In this document: positions 23,300 to 34,166 of the stretch, piece by piece
Layout: every line of letters starts with the position of its first letter
Numbering within the stretch: the stretch's first letter is position 1
From: Larix kaempferi
Lineage: Eukaryota; Streptophyta; Pinopsida; Pinales; Pinaceae
DNA length: 64,000 nucleotides
Direction: 5' to 3'
Assembly: GCA_027924585.1 (NCBI GenBank)
Contig: BSBM01000372.1
Coordinates: forward strand, 5,625,001 to 5,689,000
Made by a program: the position numbers and the translations under genes
The notes under the pieces: generated by a model
Databases searched by the model: none
Told to the model about the DNA's origin: nothing
The model's input: only the letters and a program-made list of their open reading frames with translations

Positions 23300-24632
23300 A
23301 CAACGGTTCCCATAAACACTTATATTTTGTTTTCATTGGTTGATAAGATAATATAATTTCAGTTGATAATAAAATATAGTAATTTTCATTTTATATTTTT
23401 TATCACAATTAAAAAATATATATAGAAATGTTATTTTCAGCCATTAAATATAGTTAAAACAATGTTAGAATTATTATTATTTTAAATAATTATTAAATTT
23501 TTTAAAAGATAATTTTTAGAAATAAAAATGACTATTAAATATATTCACAATTTTACATGTTCCATTAACAAAGTTTGTTAACAAGTTTATAATCAAATTT
23601 CCTTAACAAAGTTATTTTGCTATTAAATACATTCATGTTATTAAATATTTCCACAATTTTTCAATGTCTATCAAAAAAATTCAATAAACTTAACAATAAG
23701 TTTGTAAACTTTATTTCAATTAACTTAACATGTAAACTCTATTTCAATTAACTTAACAATATGTTTGTAAAGTTGATAAAACCTAAACTTAATAATAAGT
23801 TTGTAAAGTTTATTTCAATTGATAAAACCTTTATATATTAAAGGTGATTTCGTTTTCAATTTCAAACCTTATATCTAAGTAATGTTATAACTCAATCACA
23901 CATCATTTCTTAATTTAAAGACAAATTTATTATAAAAAGTTAATATTATTTTCTTGTTTTATCATTAAAAAAAATTAAAAATTGATAAAAAAAATGTATT
24001 ATGGTATCTATACATTATCATTTCATATACATTTTATTATAAATATTTTTGTATGAATATATATATATTTTTAAATACTTTTAAAAATTAAAATAATTAT
24101 TTATATTGTTTTATTGAAAAAATTATAAAAAATAAATTTAATTTTTAAAAATTTCACATTGTCCACCAACACACTGCATATAACACACTGCAACAATAAA
24201 TCTACTTTCTTCAAACTTGAGCGAATATTTATATTCTTTAATTTACACTTCTATTATATCTCATAATATTCTTTAGTTTACACTTCTATTATATCTCATA
24301 ATAATACCTTACTCCTTTGGTTTTGTATTTGAGTTATCTTTGATGACTACTTAACTTACAGAATGAGAGGGTGTAAAATATGGTTCAAGAAAGGCGAATG
24401 GAGGTGAATTGATATAAGAAATCCTAATGTAGGCTAATTTTTGCAAAGCGAGTCGAAGGGTTACTAGCAAGGAGCTCGTGAATTAATGCTCTATAGGTAT
24501 GAGTTGACTGATTTTATTTCTCACTCATTAGAACATTGATTAACCATACCCTTTTGAGGTTTTTTCCTTGTTTTCCTAGTACTAATCGACCTAAGGAAGT
24601 CTAAAATGATCTAGTTAGAAACCCACCTAAAT
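23300..24632. other. Very AT-rich intergenic sequence
   Basis: Long A/T stretches with repeated short words such as TTTATTTCAATT and AACTTAACAATAAG (23,690-23,830). CTTCTATTATATCTCATAAT is repeated at 24,248 and 24,284. No gene is seen. Confidence 0.6.
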
Positions 24633-25240
24633 ATGGTGGTAAGTCAAGGTTATTTATCTCACAAGTGGTGTGAGGAAGGACATATGTGTCTTGAAGATGG
24701 AGATTTGGCGAACTCCAATAAACAAACCCGGGAGGCTTTAGAGGTAAGTGTTATTGGAATTACTAGTGTGACAAATGCTTCTACTCATCAATGGAGAGAT
24801 CTAGGAGAACCCTTGGACAAGAGATACAAGGAATCTGAAGAAATCTCTAAGTTAACCCTATTAAAAGAACGATTAAGTGCATATATTGAGAAAATAAAAT
24901 ATGGAAGGAAAATAAAGAAAGCTAAGGTGGTTTCGAAGAAGATCAAACCAATTAACTTGGTCTTGGGCGAAGACATTGCTTTCAATGAGATTTTACTTAC
25001 TATTGAAATGACTCTTGTAGGAAGATTTACACGTAGAAGAATTAAGGAATCCAGTAGATCTAGTGAGAGAAGGTTTGGAACATTGTAGTGGATACAAACG
25101 CTAATGTTTTTGTTCTTCCACATGGATGGCTCGTGTTTAGATTTTCTTCAGTGAAGGATACAATGTAATTATCGCCTTGGTACTTTAACTGATTAGACCA
25201 ATGAGGACACTAGTTTTGAAGTGACTCGGTTTTATAAAAC
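24633..25240 (+). pseudogene. LINE ORF1 remnant (DUF4283-like)
   Basis: A 151-residue frame (24,633-25,088) ends with a segment like the start of the DUF4283 RNA-binding region (EILLTIEMTLVGRF). After a frameshift the next frame reads NVFVLPHGWLVFRFSSVKD, which fits the middle of the same domain in plant LINE ORF1 proteins. The N-terminal half is Lys/Glu-rich without known motifs. ORF1 proteins bind LINE RNA. This one is broken by stops and frameshift. Confidence 0.55.
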
Positions 25241-25279
25241 TTAGATCATGGAAATTGCTTTGAAAATTATCATGTGAAA

Positions 25280-25480
25280 TGGAAATGATTAGATGAATGA
25301 TAGATGAATGCTCGACTAACTAAGAAATGATGATGAATGATAAAAATGATGATGAATGCTGAATATGCTTTATAATGAAAATGATGATGAATGATGAAAA
25401 TGCTCGACTGACTCAGACATGATGATTAATTTGTATGCTTGACTGATTGGGATACTAGAATGAATAATAAAAATATTTTA
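25280..25480. repeat. Low-complexity GATGAATGAT-rich tract
   Basis: Diverged repeats of ATGATGAATGAT and of a GCTCGACTGACT word are interspersed. There is no fixed period. Confidence 0.7.
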
Positions 25481-25769
25481 TAGTGCAACGCTACTAATGT
25501 GTGCTTGAGTGTGTGCAATGGAAGGTAAGACGATTTACCGACTAACCCAGAAGGGAATTATAGGGGTCGTAAGAACAAAAAGAACACATAGGGGTATGAC
25601 AAGAGACTGTCGACTATGAAATAACAATCCACACATGGGTAGGAAGCCATTTCAGCTCACCCGGGGAAGCGTGTGTCGTACGGGCAAGGCCATAACGACT
25701 TGGTCGCATATGATGGTTGAGGGGCAAGCGATAAGGAGGACCTTATCCCTCAGCAGCCCTGAATGGTCA

Positions 25770-26160
25770 AGTTGTAAGGAAACCCTCCAAATATTCAAGA
25801 TCCAAATTGGGGAAATTTCCTTTTACTATGGAGGGTTCTTCACTTGGTCCAATTATCGTGAGGGGAAGGAGAGGGTTAATGTGAGGATTGATAATATGGA
25901 TCTTAGGAGGATATTTCCTTTTATGTAAGGATTCGACCAGTTGATGTGATGATGGAGACAACTACGTCAAATCATATGCCCATTCAAACTTCCATTTTTG
26001 TGGATCATATGATTGAATCAAATCCTTTTACCTTGTTCAAGATAGATGTTTCTCATTTGAATTCCCTTCATTTCTCTTATTTAATCCATTTCTTTTGGAA
26101 ACTTATTCCTTGTCATGTTGGGATAGGCGTTGGATGATATGGTAGAAGGAATGCTTTCAT
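25770..26160 (+). pseudogene. LINE endonuclease C-terminal remnant
   Basis: One frame contains GGFFTWSNYREGKERVNVRIDN, matching the conserved FTWSN...R.RLDR block of plant LINE apurinic-like endonucleases. About 40 residues on it reads SNHMPI, in the position of the catalytic SDHxP motif, with Asp changed to Asn. The N-terminal endonuclease half is not recognisable. The domain nicks target DNA for target-primed reverse transcription. The changed Asp and stops make it inactive. Confidence 0.7.
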
Positions 26161-26526
26161 AGGATTGTCAAATTTATGGATGGACAAGGCCATATGATTG
26201 TTTTCAAGTGTAGAAAAAATATTTGAGAGGCTAGGTATAAGTTAGAAGAGATCCATATCCTGCTTGAGCAAGATGTGCATAACATTGTCCTTCAGGATTT
26301 TGTAGTTCACTTAGAGTTTCTAGTGCATTATTAAGGGGGGTTATATATATATAGTCTCCAAATTCCATGTTAAGTTATTGTGGAATAAGGAGGTATATGA
26401 AGGATCGAAGTTCTTCTTCAAATTTCTAGTGAAGTGGTTGTTAACAAAGTACTTTCCCTTCATAGAGAAGATGGTTCACTTGAGGAAGATCCCTCGGAGA
26501 TCCAAAGTATGCTTGGTGATCATTTC

Positions 26527-26529
26527 AAA

Positions 26530-26557
<28 letters not shown>
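26527..26557. repeat. (AAT)n microsatellite
   Basis: About ten AAT/ATA trinucleotides inside the LINE remnant. Confidence 0.95.
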
Positions 26558-26560
<3 letters not shown>

Positions 26561-26629
26561 TAAAAAATGAGTACGTTGTGATAGAGCCTGTATTTTTTGT
26601 TAGAAATGTTTGTTATATGGTGTTTCCAT

Positions 26630-27180
26630 AAAAGGCCTTTGTCGTTGATTATGATAGCTTAGATAGGGATTTCACAAAGGATGAATAGTTTGTAGTTATT
26701 AGCTATATGTAGAATAGTAAATCTCCAGGAATTGATGGACTACCTTGTGATTTTTACAAGTCTATGTGGGATATAATTGAGATGAATTTATTCACATGGT
26801 TCAAAAGGCCTATGTCATAATATATTTGACATAGTCCATTAATATCGGGTTGATCAATCTCATTCCAAAGAATTCTAGTAGGGAAATGATTTCAGGATGG
26901 TGGCCAATAACTTTATTGAGTATTTCATACCATGGCTAAGGTAGTGCAATTGAGGGCAAGGGATGTTTGTAGGAAGACTATGTGTAATGTATAGACATGT
27001 TTCATTTAAGAGGCATTTATTCTAGCCATAATGGTTTTCCTTCGATGGCTATAATGTGGGCTAAGGAATCCGAGCAACAAGATATCTTCCTTTAAATTGA
27101 TTTTGATAAAGAGTTCAATCGATTTTATTAGGAATTCAATAGAGATACTCGGATGTGTAAGAGAATGGTTGAAAAGAAAA
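26630..27180 (+). pseudogene. LINE reverse transcriptase remnant
   Basis: Frames contain NSKSPGIDGLPCDFYKSMWD (like KSPGPDGF..FYK), then NIGLINLIPKNS and WWPITLLS (like LIPK...RPISL), then IDFDKEFNRF (like KIDFxKAFD). These are successive blocks of the LINE RT palm and fingers, in order, separated by stops and frameshifts. The catalytic FADD region is not reached, so the copy is truncated or decayed near 27,180. Confidence 0.8.
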
Positions 27181-27411
27181 TATATGGAATCTAGCATTGT
27201 TATTATAGAATGGTGTGAGCAACACATGACTACTTGAGTACACAAAGTTGATTTTGTAATAATATGTGGTTTTGAATACCATGATCCACACAGATATTTC
27301 ATTTGAAGTTTGACATACAATAATGATAATACTATATACTAATATTTATTAAACTAGTAAAGATTCCTCTTAATCTCAATATTTGTAGCTTTGATAGATT
27401 TGTACTTAATT

Positions 27412-27541
27412 TTCGTTTTGTTCCGTTCATTTCCTCATAGACTGGGAGTTAAAAAAAACCTAGATTCATCTTAATTTTGTTTTGTTCCCTTCATTTCCTA
27501 ATAAATTGGAAGTTAAAAAAACAACCTAAATTCATCTTATT
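27412..27541. repeat. Two-copy tandem duplication, about 64-bp period
   Basis: Copies of TTGTTCC(G/C)TTCATTTCCT ... GGAAGTTAAAAAAA ... CCTAGATTCATCTTA lie head to tail. Confidence 0.85.
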
Positions 27542-27549
27542 GTGGATTT

Positions 27550-28450
27550 ATCACACATTTAGATTGATCAAATAACTTGGTGCAGTGACACCTAAAATGA
27601 TACCATGCTCATGAAAATTGCATTAAAATAAAACATACATAAAAATCTTATAATTATAATAACCCGATCAATTTCTAAAATAAAAAATGTTAAATCAATC
27701 TTTGAGATCTTATCTATTTTTATCAAAAGAAATCATTTATATCAAAATGAAGATAAAACTTAATATTTTAAATTGTTTAACAATATTTTGTTTATATTTT
27801 ATTTTTTGAAACACTTTAGAGAAGTCGTTTTTTTTCTTTTGATATTAAAAATAAAATTATTTAACATCAATTAGACTTTCGATCATCTAAGAACTACCTC
27901 ATATAATACAAATTTTATTATTATTTATATATATATATATATATATAAAAGTTTCTTTAATTATTTTAATCATTATCTAAAAATTATTTAAAAATAATAT
28001 TTTTTATTAATAATTGTATCTAAATTATAAACAAAATTTTTAATTGTCCTTGCCGTAAGTAGAAACTATTGCTTTATTTTAGTTCAATTATTTATTTAAT
28101 TTTTGAACCTACCTAAAGTGTAACTATAATTTTGTTTTTTTTATTTTTTTCTATTTATTTATATTTCTCTATGACTTTATTTGAAATTTGATTAGTGCCA
28201 TACAATAAAAATTGAGTAAAAATTTTAAAAATAAAACTTTTCAAAAACTATTAGTGCATGGAAACTTCCGCGAAGGTAAATATTTTATGTTTTTCCTGAT
28301 TTGACAATAACAGTTTCCGATTTTAAATATTCTAATATTCTTTTATTTTTCCTTATTTCATTTCTGGCATGATAACTATGCATCCAATGTTTTGAAGCTC
28401 AAACATGCAAGTTGTTGGATAGAGACATTTTTCATGCCACGTTTTAAATG
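27550..28450. other. AT-rich intergenic sequence with (AT)n
   Basis: No gene is seen. There is an AT dinucleotide run at about 27,927-27,948. Confidence 0.6.
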
Positions 28451-29640
28451 CATGTTGCAGGCTAGAGCAAGAATTTGGCTTTTATTTCAACATGAAATAT
28501 TTTGAAGATCAAGTCTAGGCCAAATAATGCGATGAAGCGTAGCAGTATCTTTCTAGTTTCACAATGGTTGATGGCAATTGATATTCCATGAAAATATTCT
28601 TTGATATAGAAGAAGTATCTTGAAGCTTTGGATAAGTGAGTCATTTCCACCTCTTATAGAACAACTGCGGGCATTAGAGTTTTGTAGATTGTAATGTGAA
28701 TGTTGTTGGATGTGGCAGTTATGATCGCTGCTTATTTATCTTGTCTAGGAAATATCAAGCAAAAGATGTGGAAATATTGTAAAGGATCTCAAAAATTCTC
28801 TTATTTCAATGAGGAACTTAACAAAGATATCATAGATCTTCTAATTGGATAACTTTAGGTCCATGCAACTAGATGCTTCTCCTCTTTTATTGGTTTATAA
28901 TTTAATTGAAATGTAGTCTATTATTGTACATAGATCTACCTAGCAACCTATCAAGCATCCAAAATATCAAATTTTATTCTTGAGATAGGACTAATTTTTT
29001 TTTTTAAATTAAATACAAGGAGTCAATGTCTTGTCTTCTTCTTTATGGTGCTTTTGAATATCATAATTCCTAAGGACTTGATTGGTTACATTTCCAGAGA
29101 AAATGAAGGGATTTCTACACATGGAGATATGAAATTAGCTTGGAATGTTATGTTGTTGGAGCTCAAAAATTTGATTGAATCCAACCCTCTATTTCAAGAC
29201 AACTTGAAATTTCCTGATCATCGTCCTTCACGGCACATAAGATTAATAATTCAAAGGTCTAGTAGGCTAGAAAAATTATCCACCACTCACAGATCCGGCC
29301 TAGAACCTTGAAGGGAAAATTTTGGTAGGTTGGAATCATGTAGTTTACATGGTTCCAAACTGTCACTTCAAAGTTCAAGTCAGAATTTCTAAGGGGTGGA
29401 TAATTTTCACCATTCTTGTGTGTTCAGGCATTTGGGTTTCTAACTGTGTCAAGTTTGAGGTTCTATTTGGAGTGTTTGGGATCCTTTATTGGGAATTATT
29501 AAATTAATTTGTATGAATTTAGTTTTGATGGATAAGGTTCAAATTTTTATAGACAACAAAGGATACCATTGAAGGAAAGTGAAATAAATTGAGGTGATAC
29601 GTTTTTGAAAAAAACATTGTATATCTAATATAGACTGATT
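28450..29640. other. Intergenic sequence, only unassigned short frames
   Basis: The longest frame (29,045-29,311, + strand, 88 codons) has an upstream start and even composition but no recognised motif and no homologue elsewhere in the window. I do not call it a gene. Confidence 0.4.
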
Positions 29641-30240
29641 TTTGCACCACATTTGAAAAAATCCTTGACCCCATCTTGTTATCGAGACCCTATTTGCTGA
29701 TCATACCCAACCAGGGAAAAACCACAGAAGTGCTTTGTCTTTATTATGAGTCGTAGCCAAATAAGCAGTTCATGTTTTGACCTATATTTGTCTTCTTGGC
29801 TTACAAAAGACCTGCACATACATCTTACAGATAAAAAAATCGACTCTTCAAAATAGGTTCGACATACATAGAATGATGCTTCATTACAGACCCAAAAATA
29901 TCTCTGACAACACACTCTTCTTTTATTCACTAGCTAACTAACTAACAACCCTAGAATTTCACTCATTTTACATATTTATAGGGTGCACTTATTTTTCCCC
30001 GCTCCCACTAACCCACTTAATCGACTACACAACTAATTAATATAAGTGGAAAAAATATAACTTGCTAACTCAAATCCTCCCATTTGACTAGATTAACATA
30101 ATCGTTCTAGTGGTTTCTCGTTCGCTTCGTTGGAGTTGAACACTTCGTCGATCCACTTTCACTTTTCTTTTGTCCACACCAAAAATGTCTCACTAGAAAT
30201 GATACCCAAAATATACTAGGCCCAATAGGCCCCCAACACT
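29640..30240 (-). other. LTR-like promoter region on minus strand
   Basis: Reading the minus strand from about 30,235, the sequence begins TGTTGGGGGCC after a coding-like remnant. It later shows a TATA box (CTATAAATATG, 29,971-29,981) in a stretch with low coding potential. This looks like the start and promoter of an LTR, but no second copy or far edge is visible in the window. Confidence 0.35.
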
Positions 30241-31456
30241 CATATGTGGCTTGTCCCGAGCCACTTCAGGATTGTGGTACAGGTTCCTTCATCCTCAACA
30301 GGAACTCCTCATAAATCTTCCTAGTCACTTCGACCAACTCTGTAGTAATGTGTTCTCTACTCGCCTTGATATTCTGAGTGACTGCTGACTGGATGGAAAT
30401 ATGATGTCTCCCAATAACTTCAAACACGTGCTTTAGTTCTCACTAGAGTGCTTTCACCCTTTTCATCCTCTTCTTGTCTTGCATCCTCAACTGGTTACTC
30501 TTGTTCTCGAATGCTTTGTTTTCAGACGATCTCCTAATCCTTTCAACTGGGGGTAGAGTTTTAACTAGCCCCACAAACCATTATTTTTTTCCTTGGCTAC
30601 ACCAATTTTGGTAGTAACCTGTTGTAGCTTAACATCCTCAAACATAACAGTGCAAGAGTGCGATACCTCCTCATACTTTTGCATACATTGAGCCTTCGCT
30701 TCTTGAATGCTCTGGACAACTCCTTGGACCTATGTTGTCTTTTACCTATTACTTTGGGTAGGTTGTTGGGAACCATTTTGGAATCCAAGTCTTGAATTTT
30801 TTTTCTATAAACTGAAATAATAGCTTCTAAGCACTACAACTTCTCTTTTGTTGTCAATTTGTCAATTATTTCCACTTCAGATACTGCGCAACATGTTACT
30901 TTGACATCTTCTTGAAACTTTTTCTTTTCCTGACTAAGTAAATCCTTGTCCTGTTGAAGCTTAGTAGATAGATCCTTTTGCATAGCCACTTGTCCTTTAA
31001 CAGTGACCTCTTCCTTTTCTTAAAATCATGTGCAATACTTTCTTGCAATTTATGTAATATAAATTGTGGTAATGCAGATAGCGCTAGGTCTGCATGCCCT
31101 AGTTTTGGAATTTGTATACATCTACCTGATTCGTTGAAGCTTAATTCTCTAGGAAATATCTTGACCACTCCCTCACTCGAAGGAGGTGGGATTTTCTGGT
31201 CCTGATGTTCTTCTTCCTGCCTAGCTTCGACTTGTGGCAGAGTAGCTTGCTGTGGATTTGAAATGAAAATCCTTTTAACTTCTTGACATAGTGTATCCAA
31301 GAAGTCCATCACACTGCTGAAAAAATGGACCATTTTTTCTTCCCTGATCCTCCAATTATCCTCAACAGCCTCCATCATCTTGTCAAACAAGATATTTCGT
31401 TGAGCTTTCGAATCACAACACTTGAACCTGCAACTTAGTCTCAACAATAAATGCAA
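30240..31456 (-). pseudogene. Unassigned minus-strand coding remnant joined to an LTR
   Basis: The frame 31,456-30,896 encodes 186 residues, including NWRIREEKMVHFFSSVMDFL and a Pro/Glu-rich stretch. Further helical, Lys/Glu-rich pieces follow in shifted frames to about 30,240 (for example YEEVSHSCTVMFEDVK and VTRKIYEEFLLRMKE). No family is recognised. The first 20 or so codons are LTR sequence of element A (homology runs to about 31,395), so the open frame is chimeric. It could be an extra or gag-like ORF of another retroelement ending at the LTR-like region 29,640-30,240, or a captured gene. Confidence 0.4.
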
Positions 31457-32185
31457 ACAAGTTCATTTGATATATGAAAGAGGTCAGCATATACAATAGC
31501 ATAATCCATGACATATATAAGCAAATGTACCCAATGACAATAAATTATCATTGACAATATAAATAGACGGGAAAATGAGTATTTCTATTAATATGAACAA
31601 GAAGTACAAGATACAACCTCCTGTCGGCAAGTAATCTGTACCAAGAACTAGGTCCCTCCACTTGTGCCTCCACCACTTCAATCCCCCATACAATGTAAAA
31701 ATCATGAGTAAAATAACGGAGCCTTCACTAGATATGAAAGAGTTTGGGAGGTGAACATATATGGTTCACAACAACTAGGATCAATGGATGTAGACTCAAG
31801 CAAGGAAAATTTTCGATAAAGTTTCAATGCTCTTCTCTTTCTCCTCCTTCCATGCACAATAATAGCTCAATATATAGCCCTACAAAGGCAAGTGAAAGGT
31901 CTAATCGAGTTGTTTCAAGATACATGGAAGGCCAAAGGTCACATTGGCCTCCTTTTTGGAGTGAAAATAGAGATTCTACTTTCATTTACCAAAAAGTCGA
32001 TGTATGTTGGCTGTAGTGATGCACCCAATGTATACGTGAGTTGTATTGAAATAACTCATGTACAGGAGGAAAAATAGGGAAAAAAAGGGTTCAAAGAGAA
32101 CCAACAATATGGTTTTGATTCTATAGATGGATAAGGGATTCCAAGGAGTGCTAATGCTCAGAAGGAGGAAAAATACAGTGTAATA
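31395..32185 (-). mobile_element. 3' LTR of element A, truncated
   Basis: It aligns with the other three LTRs from its start (a mutated TATTACA for TGTTACA at 32,185), through a TATA box (TATATATT, 31,869-31,876) and the GGTGGAGGCACAAGTGGAG block, to GAAAGCTCAACG at about 31,395. There homology fades into the unassigned coding remnant. About 130 bp of the usual 920-bp LTR is missing. Confidence 0.8.
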
Positions 32186-32197
32186 GATGCCCCCTAA
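32186..32197 (-). promoter_or_regulatory. Polypurine tract of element A
   Basis: The minus strand reads TTAGGGGGCATC immediately before the LTR start. The same string is at the B 3' LTR (42,362-42,373). Confidence 0.85.
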
Positions 32198-34166
32198 TGT
32201 GTGAGGTCAGAGAAGGTACTACGATGGCTGAAATACATTATGAATCTCAGAAGTGGATTGATGGAGACACAAACAGAAAGAGCATCCCACTCGTCACAAT
32301 ACAATGATATCTTTGTGTACATGTCGGTACAATACATACCAATCTGATACAATGGCCATGAATAGGAAGTACATAGTGAATATATGTCATGAATGGTCAT
32401 AGCCATGACCCATATACAGTAAGATATGGTCTCGTGTTGAAGAGGAAACATTTGATGTAGACTGATGGTACAAACTACTGATGTATGATAACAATCTCTC
32501 ATAGGTACAATCACGATCACAAGTAGCATATACTGAATGCCATGGAAGTCTGGGGTCTTCTACACAAACCATTTATGATGCATGCCCCATCAAGTGAATA
32601 AGGGTACTAATGTTGAACCTGAAGTGACATTGTCTGATTACCAGCCATTGAGGTATACCATTAACAGACGCAAGATAACCCGCCAATGATGAATATGGTT
32701 ACCAAGTCACCGAGCAAATTCACCAAGTGTGAATAATGGTGTTGACGTTGAACACTTGCTGAATCCATCGATCAGGGAACATTAATGAATTCCCAACTGT
32801 CGATGGTGAGAGAACCTACCATTAATGACTGCAAGTATTAAGGTACCCAAAGGACTCTAAACCTCGATTCTAGAATAAATGAGTTGGAGTCGATGGAATG
32901 AGATTTTCTCGAAGGAAGGCCTTAATGGATCCCCCATCAATGAGCACGAGGTAAAAGCTGAGCTAAAATATTTGGAAGAACTCAGACGAACAGGATGAAC
33001 ATCATATGTGATCGACCTGGACTCGTAAGGGATGGCCAACATGCAATAGTTAAGAGATCTGAGGAGTGACCGACTTTGGTTTAAAGACTTCCTTTGAACA
33101 AGATCATGAACGGATGGATAGACCTAGGCAACATAGATTCAACACTGAATACTTTGTGACACATGAGGCATCAACAAAGGCTCCATAATGAATGGAAGCT
33201 TAACCAGCCAGTGGAGAAATATTTGAGAAATGAGTACAACTTCCTAAGTTCCTACTAATATCCCAACCCATGGTACATGGAGCAGACATGAATGCTCTGT
33301 TCAAAGGCGACACAACAACTGCCAATAGAAGGTAGTAAAATTTTCCCATTTGGATTTTTAGTTTATATGATTTTCTTTTTCCTTTTCATATTATAAAGCT
33401 TGAAAAATAATAAAATTGCTTATGATACAATAGTGAGGGAACGAGCCTCACGGGAAAGAAAACTAGTTCTAGGTAATGGAACATACCTATGCTCAATGCA
33501 AGGAAGCATGTGCAGGATATGGACACTCAGGGGTGTTCCCTTCAGGTAAAGGTCATCAAGTTACGAAATATAAATTAAGGCTCTGCTTGGATTGAAAGGA
33601 AATGTGCTCAGGGACATGGATAATAATTGAGAAAGCGGGAGCTGGCACAAGGCTCAAGGAAAGCAGGATAATGCAATGCATTCACAACTCGACATAAATG
33701 GGGAGTCCTTATGGGAGATGTCCAGAATAAAGATAAAGTAGATTATTAGTCTTCATCGCAATGTCATGGTGGGACTACAAAGGACTCCCAATCCTAAGGA
33801 GGATCAACTGCATGAGTTCCATAAGACATAAAAAAGATCTAACTAGGGAACCAATGATCACATAGGCCCTACTGCCAAATAATGACACTTCTAAAGCAAC
33901 ATGAAGGTTCCATGTCAGTTAAAAAGAGAGGTTGCTCCTAAGTTTTATGAATATGGTCATAATTTCAATGCAATAATGCATGCGTAATGACAACTAGACC
34001 TATATGACGGGTGTAGAAAATACCTGTTGAAGGCGCGAAAAGGTTCAAAATCCACTACCTATGAAAAAAAATACTCAAAAAGGTACCTCACACCCATAGA
34101 TTAGTAAAAAAGGCTCTAAAAATGGTAAAAACCAATATAAACTTTACAAAAGTGCGTAAGAAAAAT
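32198..34166 (-). other. Long 3' untranslated region of element A
   Basis: This stretch of about 2 kb is homologous to 42,374-44,263 in element B but keeps no shared reading frame, so it is non-coding element sequence between the antisense PMD promoter and the polypurine tract. Confidence 0.7.

Larger units (their letters stand above)
24633..27180 (+). mobile_element. Decayed L1-type LINE (non-LTR retrotransposon)
   Basis: Three pieces in LINE order on the + strand support this: an ORF1 remnant (24,633-25,240), the end of an endonuclease (about 25,770-26,000) and an RT remnant (about 26,690-27,130). The stretch 25,240-25,770 shows no LINE homology and contains low-complexity GATGAATGAT sequence, so internal loss or insertion is likely. 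No clear 3' poly(A) end was identified. Confidence 0.75.

Noticed and set aside
29045-29311. 88-codon frame as a possible host gene
   Set aside because: No recognised motif, no splice or promoter context and no homologue in the window.
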